Positions 47,816 to 59,174 of a stretch of 64,000 nucleotides of DNA are shown here, one piece after another (the first letter of the stretch is position 1; each line of letters opens with the position of its first letter). Source of the stretch: Tigriopus japonicus (lineage: Eukaryota > Arthropoda > Copepoda > Harpacticoida > Harpacticidae); the NCBI GenBank assembly GCA_010645155.1, contig JAAGOF010000054.1:32001-96000 (forward strand), written 5' to 3'. The position numbers and the translations under genes are program-made. The notes beneath the pieces are model-generated. The model saw only the letters and a program-made list of their open reading frames with translations, was not told the origin of the DNA and did no database searches.

Positions 47816-48108
47816 AACCCTGAAAAAAAATGTCAGCTTATACTTCCCGATCAGCGCCTCTTGTGGTCAAATTGAAACATAGTGGCCTACTAGTGGATGC
47901 CACCCTCTCCAAAGAGTCAGGAGTTTTCCTTCATGCATTCATTTCTTTGTAGTGGCATTAGGTTTTCAAAATTTTCAAATTATTTTGGAGAAATTTTTTA
48001 GTATGGAAGAAGAATAACGCTTTCCCAAAGAGAGCCTGGCAACTATGTTTCAATTTGACTACAAGAGGCGCTGATCAGGGAGAACAATCAAACATTTTTT
48101 TCAGGGTT
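47816..48108. mobile_element. MITE with about 75-bp inverted repeats
   Basis: The left end, AACCCTGAAAAAAAATG followed by TCAGCGCCTCTTG and GTCAAATTGAAACATAGT, returns as the reverse complement at the right end of a 293-bp unit. Most of the core pairs exactly for over 30 bases with one or two changes. There is no coding frame. Confidence 0.85.
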
Positions 48109-48589
48109 CATTTGAAAGAAGACACAAGATTTCTTGAAAGGGTCTGGTTGCACGGCTAAAGAAATCAACACCCTCTGTAAAAAGTTTAGAAAAAAAGCTT
48201 TTCAGTAAGATAACTGATTTTTTTTCACAAGTAAGTAAAATCTAAAAAATGTAATGATAGTTCTTAGAAAACCTTCTGCAATACGAAAAAAACTCTTACT
48301 ACAGCTCAATGCGTCTTTTACTTCTATTGTTAGGTAGCACGTCTCAATTTTTCTAAAAAAATCTCAAAATGCAAAGGCAATTACGCCCACAAATTTGTTG
48401 GCAACAGTTTGCAAAATCTTTTATGAGCAGAAATAGTAAAAAAATATCCATGGACCCGCCGAATTGGATCTTCATAATTCCACCCATCGGGCCAAAACGG
48501 CAAACCTGGCCAAGCCACGGATTATGAATTGTCCGCTCGAAACATCGGCCTTGCAGGTCACCACTCACCCACTCTCTCGCTCTCACACA
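48109..48589. other. No gene seen
   Basis: AT-rich, with no coding support. Confidence 0.4.
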
Positions 48590-49170
48590 AGAAGAACATG
48601 ACGATGATGATCATCATGACGATGTGGATGCACGTTCCCCGACCTTCTTGAGAGCCAAGCAGCCAGCCACTCATTGCTGCTTGCTATCTTTTTTCCCCGG
48701 CCTGTATTCTTTTCCATTTGGCTAGCAGCATTGTTGTAAGGCACACTCCCAACGGCGACAACGACGAAGAGCTCTCTGTCGTCCTCCTTGGAACCGAGAA
48801 GCGGCGTCGTCAATCGTGTTCCTGGCCGAGGGTGGAACAACATTCTCCCGAGAAAAGAAAGGTTTAAGAAGACAGAAGAGACGAGTCTTCGAGTAGAGAA
48901 AGAGTAACGCTCGCTTGGGGTCCGCTGGCGGCCGTCACACAATGGACCAATGACAAGGGCTGCCTCGCCACAAAGACAAGACGAAGAACGAAGAACAAGC
49001 GATTGTTCCGTCGCTCCACGCACACACGAACAACAGAACAACAGAGAACGATGGGCAAAAAGAATGGTGTGCACGGTCTCTAGAAAGAGTCGTCGCTCTC
49101 GCTGGCGCGGAGAGGAGTCAACCGCGAATGGCGGGGCGAACGCGGTTAGGCCGTCTGTTCTCTCAATTGA
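48590..49170. promoter_or_regulatory. CpG-rich block, possible distal SoxD promoter or 5' exon
   Basis: CpG dinucleotides are much denser here than in the flanks (for example GGCGACAACGACGAAG and GCGGGGCGAACGCGG). On the - strand a donor-like GAGAGTGG|GTGAGT lies near 48565. It is upstream, in SoxD direction, of the putative exon at 46863-47254. I saw no TATA box. The link is inference. Confidence 0.3.
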
Positions 49171-52100
49171 TGGAAATTGGGGTCAGGCCATCCATGGAGA
49201 AAGGCAACGAGGAGCGTCTTGGAAAGAAAAAAAGAGGCATTCACTAGGAGGGTTGGGCCTAAAAGGAGAAAGAAAAGGCAGGCAGCAAGACTAGTCGAAG
49301 AAGACAAGAAAAGAAAGCTCCAACGCCTCACATTTGAACCCATAATTCAGTTTGAAGCCCAAACCCTGACACCAAAGTCCCTGCTCCATCGAGTTCTTTC
49401 TTTGTCACTGATTTTTTAAAACTAAGTTGGAGAACAAGGGACGTTTTTGCAACGACCATAGTTGATTTTCGGATTGAAAACTAAAGTCAAGAGAATCCAA
49501 TGAATTTTGCAGGACCCGAACCGAATTAGTCTAATCTTGACTGTCATTTTCTTTAGTCAAGTTAATGGTTAAGGGTTGGGCCTTGTTCTTCCTGTTTTGT
49601 TAAGCTAATCTTACACATAAATGTTTGCTTAAATATTTTTATTTACAAGGAAATCTCATTTTTTTTACACCATTTAATAATTCAAATCACACGGTTGACA
49701 AAAACTTCCTAAAAATATCAGTACAAGTTCAAAAACTTTTTTGAAGAATAAAAATGTTAATCACTTACAAACCTAGGAAGTTTTACATCTTCGAAGCACG
49801 AAAGTTACTACATCGGGTACCATTAAGTTCTTGCACCAGTTCGAGGATGTTTGTAAAGCTATACCAAAATTCAAATTTATTTAACATATATTTTGGACTT
49901 CAAAAAGGTTTCCTCGACTTTCTTGACGCACTGCATTAACAACCCACCGAAAAGAAGCTAGCTAGCACCTAGATAGATACATACTTTTGGGGGGAAAACA
50001 AGTAGCTCGCTACAAGAGTGAGCTCTTGTGCTCTCACAAATGGAATTGGGGGGACTATACATTAACTAATACCGTCGACGAGAAGCAAGGCCAAACACAA
50101 AAAAGCCGGAACAGCTCCAAGCTCATCCTCTCAACGAACGAGGCACATCTTTCATTGAAAGAGAGGAAAAGCAGGCAAGCAAACACTACCCAATGCTCTC
50201 CGGCTGGCCTTGGCAGCCTTTGAAATACTGAGTGGAGGCTGAGCGAACAAAATGGAAGTAGGAAAGAGGGAAAGAAGACGGTTTTCGCTACACAAGAAGG
50301 CCAGAACATCAAAAGACGATTTTGACTTGACTTGATCTTGTTCGCTACTCTTCTCTCTCGACACACTTCACAACGTCAGAGTTTAGAGCCATCCATTGAG
50401 TTGTTTTTATCCTCAAGAAGTTGCCATTTCTTTGAAAGTCTAGAAGGATTAGGACGAAGAAAAGAGTTCAACGAAACTTCATTATACAAATTGCAACCAT
50501 TCCTTGATATGAAACTAGTCGCTGTTACAATATACTCACAATGGTGCCCTTTATAAATAAGCGTTCTATTGTTTGATATTACAAGAGACGAGACTCGTCC
50601 AATTAAAAAAGGCCAATATCAGAGTGTCAGAATATCCTTTCTTCCATTTGAGTTTCAAGAATGTAAAAAGCGAATCTCATCTCTAGCAATGGCCTGATTA
50701 TCGTTTAAAAAGACTCAAAACATCATTTGATTGTCATGGTGAAATATGTCACAAAAGGAGAAGGCTAATCCACCTGAAATAGAAGGTTTTCCAATGGAAA
50801 TTCTTATAGGATAGGACAAAAATTCCATGTTTGTTTGTTCCGGAGTCAGAACACAACATTGCAGTTGTGCTCTGATAAAGGCTGTTTTAGACCTGAAATT
50901 CAAAGTTTAAAAAAAATCCTTTCCTCAAACTGAGGAAAAGTGTTCAGAAAATGAAGTACTTATGATACTGTAAATGTTCAGTTAGAAATTCATTTGATTC
51001 AAATCTCTAAAGATGAATATAATATTACTGGTAATAATATCTCTCAATACAGGAAATAACTCTCGATTTTAGAATTACGTATTCTGTTTTTGCCGGTCAA
51101 TTACTGACTGAGTTCAATTTGGTTTTCAATCTCCTCAATCGTTTTTGCACGCGCAACTTCGGTGTGACTGTCAATTCACACAAAACCACAAAACTGGCTT
51201 TTCTATGAAATGCATCCGGTCATAGAGAATAACCAAAATGTTCCCGTTTTTTAAGAAACTTCACACCAGGCGTGCCATCAAGATTGGGCAAAGAACTTTC
51301 ACACCATGATCTCAAAAGACCAATGACAAGTGAATCTCTTCGATGCTGTCAATATTCTTATTACCAATTTTGGTTGTACACGTACTAGGTATCTGCGAAG
51401 GTGGCAGTCTTAACGACAGCACATTAATCAAAATGCCAACTTTGCCATGAAGCACAAGAATTTGGAGGTGTTATGGGAACTTCTCACAATAGTTTAGAAC
51501 AAGTTCCCAGCACTCATTTTTATGGTCAAGATATGGTCTCTTGTGTTTTTCCCTCAGGGACAAGAAATCCATATGAGATCAAGTAGAAAAAAGTCTGCTT
51601 AAACTAGAAGAGCTTTCTTGGAGTAAGCAAGACGAGTCTCTCGCTTTTTAGCCTCCAGGCATGAACGGTGATTGTTCCCTTGTCTCCCATTTCTCATTCC
51701 GATTCCCTCCATGCATTTAGGTCCAAATTAAAAGTCAGTTCCGCCGTCTTGGGATCCAAGTACGAGCGAGATAGTCCATAGACAGGAAGTGCTTTAACTT
51801 TCTTTCACGTGGTCGTGTTGCTCTCTGATGATGGGGAAGATGAAGACAAGGACTCCCCAGAGATGAATAAATTGTCATTTCCAGCTTACCTGGATCGAAT
51901 AAAGGGAAATTTCTACCCGTGTACATTTGCTTCTAACCAACATAGCAAGATTCATTGAAGCCATAGCTGCATGATACAATTTGATGACGTCACACCTTTT
52001 TGGGAGGTTGATGTCGATATCAAGAAATAATTTAAAACTTTGTAAGTTTTCGTGACGGTTATTAATGGATTGTGATCGACAATGTTGATCGGATGTGTTT

Positions 52101-53262
52101 TCTTTTGTGTAAGTTAGTCGCTTCTCAAGGGCTCTCTTATTCTTGTTCATTGGTTTTTGGCCTCATCAGTCATTCGTCCATCTTGTTTTCACGTCCAATG
52201 TCCAGTGTGGGTTGGTATACATACTAGTGCTAAGAACTTGGTAATTTCTTCAATGGGTGGTGGACTGGTTGGGTAAGTAAGTGCAAGAACACTGGTGCAT
52301 GCATGCACTTGGTTGTCCCTGAATGAGATGGATGAGCCGCTATCCATTACGTTTTCCCAAGGAAAGAGGGTCTGTGGAGGGTCATTGGGTCCTGGTACAA
52401 TGGGCACAATTGGGTAAGGTTGGGAATGGTTCCATGAACGTGTTGAAATGCATCCGGTAAACTCTTGAGATTTCTTTAGTTAGAAACATCGTAAATTCTT
52501 ACAAAGGAGTAATGTTGCTGTTGATGAAAACTATTCTGATATTCAAGTTTGTTTGTACTGTCTATATTTAAGATAACCACTTTTCATTAGAATTTCAATC
52601 AGTTCCATTTTTGAGTGCTTTAAGTTTGGCGATGACTGAAGAGTCTGATAAAAAATCCACATTTGAAAAATCTTTAAAAAATCTATTCTTTTTCAAAAAC
52701 ATATCGAACACTCTCAACAATTTGAAGATTTTGGCTCAAATTCGAGAAAAAGAACAAGTAAAGGCAGAAAGGGTACAAAGGCAAATATATGGGTTTATGT
52801 TAACGAAAAGATTTTTTGGGGCCTTTTTGCTATTGATGGATCGGGCCAAGATATTTCGGTTCCGGGTCAGGTCAGTTCGGAAACTGTTCGGATCGAATTT
52901 ATTCGGTTCGGAACCAAAATCAAATGCGGATTTTTCCAGTTGTTTAAGATAAATGAACATTTTTAAAATGGAATACTTTTTTAGAAAACAACGCCATTTT
53001 GAAGAAAAAAACTTGGGTTGGCAATGTTAGACTTTCAAGTAACAAACGAGTCGCCCCCCGAAAGTCGGTTCGAACTCCGGATCAGTTCCTTGGTTTTGGA
53101 TCCGATTTGGGACGAGCCGACCTCTGAACCGATGCGATCCGATATTGAGTGCCTCATGGCAGTGCAGTTTTCTCCCGTCTAATAGGCTAGGGCTCAGAAA
53201 ACTATATTTTTTGTTGTGGAGCACAAATTCTGGACGTTTCAAGGTCAATTACGGACCAAGGG
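49171..53262. other. No gene seen
   Basis: Mostly AT-rich. Between 52850 and 53140 there are many GGTTCGG, GGATC and CGGTTC pieces that look like a degenerate simple repeat. No coding frame has support. Confidence 0.4.
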
Positions 53263-53430
53263 GAGATGGTAAAGTGCGGTTGATTAAAGCGCGACCAAGC
53301 TATGCTCGGGTTCATGGGTTCGAACCCTGGTCTTGATAACCCTGGGTGACCAAGGCTAATCATAACAAAACTTCAATCGCAATCCAGTATTTTTCGACAT
53401 CAGTGGGTCAAGTGACGATCACGCTCGTCA
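53263..53430 (+). mobile_element. tRNA-derived SINE, family B, with head
   Basis: Contains a perfect Pol III B box, GGTTCGAACCC at 53317-53327, with an A-box-like GATTAAAGCGCGACC about 35 bp before it. After the tRNA-like head comes a body starting CCTGGGTGACCAAGGCTAAT that recurs at 55715-55775 and, reversed, at 55245-55295. This combination indicates a tRNA-derived SINE, not a tRNA gene, because the acceptor stem does not close. Confidence 0.6.
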
Positions 53431-55240
53431 GTCATTAGCTGCCACTACGTTGTGAAACGTCTAGAATTTCTGCTCCAAAGCAAAATTTATTTTTCGAGGC
53501 CCTACTATTTCAAGTTGTCAAAAAATGCAGGAAAACAATTTTCATATCATTTTTCAAGATTTACATTTGCCGGAAGGGATGAAAGGCCTTGAATGACAAA
53601 TGATCAGTTGGGAAAAAGTTAAGGAAAAACGGAAATTAAGCAATTTTTCTAGTTGAAATTGTTCCTGAACAGAGTTTTCAAAGCCCAAAATGACCAAAAC
53701 TAAGTGTTTTAACTTTTTTCTTCTAAATTTGTCACTTTTTAGTCTGCTCTATTTTCTTCCCTTATGATTTTGGTGTCGGGAGTTCTTGGACTCGTTCTTT
53801 CACTTCGAAAAAAATGGCTGCTTCTTCTTTTGGCATGGTTAAAATTCTAAAAAATAGGCCTTAAAACAGGAAAACTGTTTTTTGCTCCTTGAGATTTTGA
53901 AAGCATTAATGAGTAGTAGTAATGATAGTCCTATCTTTCAAGTGACTTCGTCTCGGTTTTTTGTCACCCTGTTATCGGATTGAAGTCATACTTTCCCTCC
54001 ACAAGCTGTGGGGTGACTAAGGGCAGGGATGGGAATCGAAGTGATGTACATTTCTTGGTCAGCGGTACTGTTAATTACTTACTAGTACGCTCTACTACTT
54101 TGACCTCACATATTTAAACATTAAATTTATTCTATAGATCTTAATGACTTCGACAACTTGGCAGGCCATTAGCCCTTGTAAAGGGACTCGGCCTCCTTTT
54201 GTTTTGAAATTCTTCACTAAAGTACGCTCATAGGGTGACCGATTCCCGCCCCCAAATGTAACAGCTTAGTGTGTAGAAACGGATCATTTTGCAAGAAAAA
54301 AACTTTATTTGTTGTGAAAATCTTACAGACAAGCCTAGAATAATTTACACATCCAAAAGATAGCAAAAACCCAACCCTAATCCACAAAGTGCAGCTTCTT
54401 GAATTAACGTTTTCTCAAGTCACCTTGCTGTAAAAAAGTAGGACAAGCTCCTGATTTCAATGCCATGATTTACACTTTAAATGGTTCTAGTTCATTAATT
54501 GGGGGTTTTAAGGCTCAATATAAACGTAAAAAGAAATAAAAAGGCTTGAATGAATCAAAGAACATGTTAAAGTTTTGTCCCAGTGCCTTCCAATTACTAT
54601 GGAAAGACTGTCAAGAAACAATTTCTTCAGGCTTAAATTATTACTAACAATGTAGCAACTTAGGCTTCAACAGAATGTCTTTTCAACAAAAAAAACTGAC
54701 ACTGAAACATCAACTTTTTAATAAGTTACTGTCATAGTATTTTGGGACAAAATTGTGTGTCATTATAAATTTTCATTAGCATTTCTCAAGTATTAAAATG
54801 GCAAGTGAAAAAACCAAAAAATAAAACAGTTTTGAAACAAAGTAGGAAAACCGTCACTTGACTAATATGCTTATGTAATTTTAATTGTAATTTTATTACA
54901 TTTTATCAAGTAATTTACCCAACTCTGACTGGAAAAGACAATCTTTCCCTCTCAGAAATTATTTAAATCATTTTCTTTAAAATTTGTCTGCTTAATATGG
55001 ATTAGAATTGAGTGTTAGCAATTTCAAAAATTCAACCAAACCCCATTGGTACTTTTTAACTTGTTCATTAAGCCTTGAACAACACAATTGAGTGAGATAA
55101 AGCAGTTTTTGTCAGAAGTCATAGCATTGAATTCAGAACAATATCCTACTTTTTCTGTTGAGGTAACGTGACCGGCTGTCCACATCATCCTATGACGTCA
55201 CGAGGCCAAGACCCAATAGACAAGGATCTTGAAAGTGCTG
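53431..55240. other. No gene seen
   Basis: AT-rich intergenic sequence without coding support or recognised repeat. Confidence 0.4.
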
Positions 55241-55244
55241 GAGC

Positions 55245-55295
55245 CCGGACAAAGGTTTGTTATGACTCTTCTTGGCCACCCAGGCCAGTATAGTT
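55245..55295 (-). mobile_element. SINE family B body fragment, reversed
   Basis: The reverse complement CCTGGGTGGCCAAGAAGAGT followed by CATAACAAACCTT matches the body at 53335-53375. Just beyond it is an 18-bp palindrome (AGTTTATATATATAAACT, about 55292-55309) and an AT-rich tail. Confidence 0.45.
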
Positions 55296-55714
55296 TATAT
55301 ATATAAACTATTTTTTATTTAAAAAATTTTTAAATTTTTATTTTTTATTTTAGTTTTATATCAGTTTATATTTGATTGAGGGGGCTCAAAAAAGAGTTGA
55401 ATTTAGTAGGTGGTATGCATTGGCTGGAATTTGTTTATCATATTTATTAGTGGAACTTGTTTATCATATTTCAACATTAAAACTCATCAACGACTAACAA
55501 TTCGACTGAAAACGCGGTATCACAATAACTCATAGGACATTGGCATTTTTTCCAACCTTAATCAAATGTACCTCTCTCCTCCCTAGAGCTCAAGTATGAT
55601 CACCCTGGAATAAATTGGGAAGCTGCTTAGCTGCGCTACAACTGTTTCCAAAACACCTCGGAATAATCTTTCCAGGCTGTCAGTAAATTGTGCTGAATTG
55701 GTTGCGAGCTCTGG

Positions 55715-55775
55715 TGGCTGTGACCAAGACTAGTCATAACAAAAGCTTCGTCATTTGTCCACATCTAGAGTCGTC
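55715..55775 (+). mobile_element. SINE family B body fragment
   Basis: GTGACCAAGACTAGTCATAA followed by CAAAAGCTTC matches the body of the 53263 copy. The tRNA head is missing. Confidence 0.5.
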
Positions 55776-55975
55776 CTTGGTTTAGGTTTCTAGATCAGAA
55801 GGCTTTACAAGTTTTTGAAAGGGAAGTGACATAAAGTCTGGGTCAAATATGGCTGTTCTGAAAAATCGAAACACATCAATATTTTTTGTCTTTTTTCACT
55901 GAATGACCAAAATTTAGCTGTCAAATGGCTTGGACTTAAAAATTACCCAAATTTTGGTGTCTCGGTAATTTACCA

Positions 55976-56132
55976 ATTTTGGATGGTTGGTGCTAAGCCC
56001 GGAGTGTTGGGCCTTGCCCATCCAGCAAAGCAAGCCATCACATCGTCCAAATATATTCCGATAGGCAAAATTTCAAGTCCGGTATCAGAATGGTGCCCTG
56101 TCTGTGGGTGTGGATTAACATTAAGAGACAAC
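55976..56132 (-). mobile_element. tRNA-derived SINE, family A, truncated
   Basis: On the - strand the body (AATCCACACCCACAGAC, TGCCTATCGGAA, GATGTGATGGCT, then the TAGCACC end) matches the complete copy at 57309-57555. The tRNA-like head is missing. Confidence 0.8.
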
Positions 56133-56267
56133 GCTCGAGTACAGAAGGACATTTTTTTGAGATTTGTTGACAAGCCTTGAAGAAGGATTGTTGACGAGCG
56201 GAGTTTTGTAAACATCCCTTGTGTGGTTGCCAATAAACGTTAACATGCAACATGTATTTTCGCCGCG

Positions 56268-56540
56268 CGGTAAATAGGTCACGGTAACTAGGTCACAGTA
56301 AATAGATCACAGTAAAAAGGTCACCGCAAAACGGTCACGGTAAAAAGGTCAAAAGGTAAAACGGTCACGGTAAAAAGGTCACAAGGTAAAACGGTCACGG
56401 TAAAAAGGTCACAAAGTAAAACGGTCACGGTAAAAAGGTCACAAGATAAATTGGCCTCGGTAAAAAGGTCACACAGTAAATAGGTCACGGTAAAAAGGTC
56501 ACAGTAAATAGGTTACGATAAAAGAAGTCACAAGATAAGG
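56268..56540. repeat. Tandem array of GGTAAAA(A/C)GGTCAC units
   Basis: About 18 units of 14-17 bp in 272 bp. Through the centre they alternate as a 30-bp dimer (14 + 16). Ten of the units contain AGGTCA exactly and five more contain CGGTCAC or a one-base variant. Unit order and phase are clear throughout. No coding frame. Confidence 0.93.
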
Positions 56541-57112
56541 AATTTAAAAGCAGAAGAAATTGAAATGATATTCATAATTTGTTGTTGAGCACACGAACTG
56601 TATGCCATACAATCTATGTACAGATGCCAGTACAGTTTTAATTCTTTAAATCTTCTCGCGTTTTGACGAAAAATTTTTTTCGACAAATCTTGTACTCGAA
56701 AGGGTCCTTAGTTAAAAGTTGGATGGAAATTGTACCGATACTTATTAAAATTTAATGAATTATAAATACAACAAACTAAAAAAGTTATATTGTATATAAT
56801 TATGACATGGAATACCTTGCCCTTGTGTCAGCAAGGAGTTTATTTAGCTGGAGAAGTATTTCTTTTATTCCAGAAGCTGTTGAGGTTAGTTTTGAGATAC
56901 AAAGGCAATGCAAAACACTTACTTTTGTATTTGTTTAAGAGCCCCACAGAAATACAATATGTATGAAAGAGTATTGAAGTATGAGGTAAATAATAGAAAC
57001 AAGCTTTTTTAATTATTTATTACNTGTGGTTATGTTGCGAGCGTGAAATTTAATTTTCAGTCTTTCCATCTGTTCGGCTTTTGCGCTGCTCATGATGATT
57101 CGGGAGGTTGGG
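56541..57112. other. No gene seen; one undetermined base
   Basis: AT-rich. A single N is at 57024. No coding support. Confidence 0.5.
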
Positions 57113-57116
57113 ACTA

Positions 57117-57622
57117 GAGCGCTATAATAAAAGAGTGCGAATATGAAGTGCGCCATCTAGTAGATTTCATGCGGCAACAGCTCGCAGTTCCCATGATACA
57201 CATATTTTTGAAGATTGCAACGGTCATTCATCACTTTTGAACAAACAAAAGTGCCTAAAATGTTGATGGAGGAACTCATGGAATTCGTGTCATGGGAACT
57301 GTGAGCTATTTTTTTTTTTTTGATTGTGGGTGCTAGGGTCGGAGGTTTGAGCCTCGTCCGGCCAGCGAAGCCAGCCATCACATCTTCCAAATCATTTCCG
57401 ATAGGCAATCTCGTGTCGGGTATCAGATTGGTTCTCCGTCTGTGGGTGTGGATTAGCGTCTAAAAGTTTCCCTGAGAGAGGTCGGGGAGGAGAATCGAAC
57501 TTGGGACCTCTCTCACTACAGGAAACTGCGCTAACCACAACACCACGTCTCCTCCCTGTATTTGCCGCGTGAAATCCACTAAATGGGGCACTTTATGATG
57601 GTACTCTTTTATAATAGTGCTC
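57117..57622. mobile_element. MITE, copy 2, with TA duplication and nested SINE
   Basis: Ends GAGCGCTATAATAAAAGAG and its reverse complement at the right, with TA on both sides (57115-57116 and 57623-57624). About 65 bp at each end pair, including AAGTGC(G/C)CCAT and GATTTCA(T/C)GCGGCAA. The copy is 506 bp because a 247-bp SINE lies in its right arm; without it the element is about 259 bp. Same family as 18568-18987. Confidence 0.88.
57309..57555 (-). mobile_element. tRNA-derived SINE, family A, complete
   Basis: Read on the - strand: GGAGGAGACGTGGTGTTG, an A box (TGGTTAGCGCAGT, about 57525-57536), a B box (GTTCGATTC, 57492-57500), a body, and a 13-base A tail (T run 57309-57321 on +). The layout is that of a tRNA-derived SINE copied by a LINE machinery. 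It is inserted in the right arm of a MITE. Confidence 0.88.
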
Positions 57623-57884
57623 TAGTTTGGACTATGTGTGTTGTGTTTGTGCGGTAGTCGTTTGGATCCAAGAAAAGCCATTTTTATATCTCTTTAGCCT
57701 TTCCCTTCTGTCTTTTATTACTTTAGTTGTACTTTTATTACTCTGTTAGTTGCAATCTTTCTCTTTTATCTCTACCATCATTTTAAAGTTTTTTAAAACC
57801 GGAATTGGATTGATCTGATCCAATACTAGTATGTCCATCTTGCCCCATGTAGTTTTTCAGATCATAACATTCTTGAGACAGCAC

Positions 57885-58080
57885 AAAGGTCAGAGTATTG
57901 GAGGAGTTAGCCATTAATAGAGAGGTCTCCTTCATTTCTATCACAGAGACTTGGCTTCGTCCAAGAGTTTTAGACAAAGAAGTAGCAATAGCTGGTTTTA
58001 GGCTAGTTCGTATTAATAGAGCACGGCCTGACAATCCCATTTTCCCACATGGAAGTGTATGTCTAGAAAGACTTACATTT
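57885..58080 (+). pseudogene. LINE endonuclease fragment
   Basis: FISITETWLRPRVLDKEVAI followed by GFRLVRINRARPDNP and a GS-VCL segment: the N-terminal endonuclease of a CR1/Jockey LINE. It ends abruptly at about 58080, where sequence of opposite orientation begins. Confidence 0.75.
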
Positions 58081-58083
58081 TAG

Positions 58084-58640
58084 TCATGTTCAAATGTCGA
58101 ATCAAGAAGTAGAAGTCTTGATTTTTCACATCAAGGCTCAGATAACTTTCATACATCTTCTGAGTACTCAACAGCCCTAACTTCTTGAGCCTCTCCCAAT
58201 ACGATAGCTCTCTCATTCCTGTGATGTTTCTAGTGAATCATCTTTGGACCTGCTCGACCCCTTGCAAAAAGATGCGGCTGAACAATCGACTTGTAGAGAG
58301 TTAACATCGTAATATTATCCCTACTTGAAAGTGTGATAGATCCAGCCGCACGTTTGAAGAGCCTTTCCCACTTTCAACAACTGGATCTGCTCATCAAACT
58401 TTCCATCATCTTGGATGACAACTCCTTAATCCCTCATGGACAGTACTTGCTCAATATCACAACCTCCATTGTCTTTGAGTGAAACATCTAATTTTGACGT
58501 CCCATACGTTATTGTGCGGAATTTTATCCCGTTCAATGCCATAATTCTCTCGCCAACCCAAGAGTAGACTTTCTCCAAGTCCTCAACTAAACATTTTGAG
58601 TCTTGACCATTCCTTCCACAAATCAATTTTGTGTCATCAG
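58084..58640 (-). pseudogene. LINE reverse transcriptase C-terminal fragment, reversed
   Basis: On the - strand: DDTKLICGRNGQDSKCLVED followed by W-...-N-...-K and then, in another frame, VQ and the LSYWERLKKLGLLSTQ tail. It is a relative of the LINE at 7466 and 22080. At the codon where those copies have TAA this one has TAT (Tyr). Frameshifts break it. Confidence 0.75.
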
Positions 58641-58684
58641 TAGAGCCGGGGAAAAAATGTTGGAAAAACGTCCAAAAAATGTTA

Positions 58685-58815
58685 TTAAAATGGCAGGAAA
58701 AAGGGCAATTTTTTTTGAAATATAGGGCAAAAAATGTTGAAATTTAGAGCAAAAAGAGCAAAAAAAGAATAAAAATTAGGGCAAAAAAGGTCAACAAAAT
58801 GTGTGAAAAATGGGA
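58685..58815. repeat. A-rich degenerate repeat (GGGCAAAAA)
   Basis: GGGCAAAAA-like units recur several times with irregular spacing. No coding meaning. Confidence 0.45.
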
Positions 58816-58849
58816 CTAGATGCGTGGAGGACTTGAGAAGACTACTTAA

Positions 58850-59114
58850 GACAGTGTGGCCAGACATCTGAAGGAAATAATGCCGTCAAAACTCTAGCTT
58901 AAAAAAACGGGAGGTTGCGCTTCACATAGCGGGGTGTTTTTATAAGCTAGACGTTAAAACAGTTTATGTTTTAAGTCAGATAGCACATTTAGACCCTTTG
59001 AAAGGCAATAGATATTAAAGTCTGAGTAAATAATGGCAATAGTGCTGTTCGATTAACAAGTGATTTATTGCTGACGGTCAATCATAGATCAAGAGAGTAG
59101 ACATAGATACAACA
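58850..59114 (-). repeat. Probable 3' LTR of Gypsy element 1 (outer end not resolved)
   Basis: On the - strand TGTTGTATC starts at 59114, directly after a polypurine tract, as an LTR should. An AATAAA occurs within 70 bases of the start. I could not fix the other end because no 5' LTR is present in the window to compare with. Confidence 0.5.
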
Positions 59115-59128
59115 TTTCCCCTCCCCTT
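59115..59128 (-). other. Polypurine tract of Gypsy element 1
   Basis: On the - strand AAGGGGAGGGGAAA, 46 bases after the pol stop and directly before the TGTTG that starts the LTR. It is the expected primer site for plus-strand DNA synthesis. Confidence 0.8.
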
Positions 59129-59174
59129 AAAGGTCATTGCCAACAGGTAAATAGATAAAATCGTAATTTATGAC

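Noticed and set aside
48583..49074. A 163-codon - strand frame in the CpG-rich block
   Set aside because: Openness is expected from CpG-rich, stop-poor sequence; a + frame also covers much of it; no domain seen. Treated as possible promoter or 5' exon instead.
53281..53330. A tRNA gene because of the perfect B box
   Set aside because: The acceptor and anticodon stems do not fold, and the following body recurs elsewhere, so it is a SINE head.
57885..58640. Twin-primed LINE inversion
   Set aside because: Twin priming joins two 5' sides; here two 3'-facing ends meet, so that mechanism does not fit.
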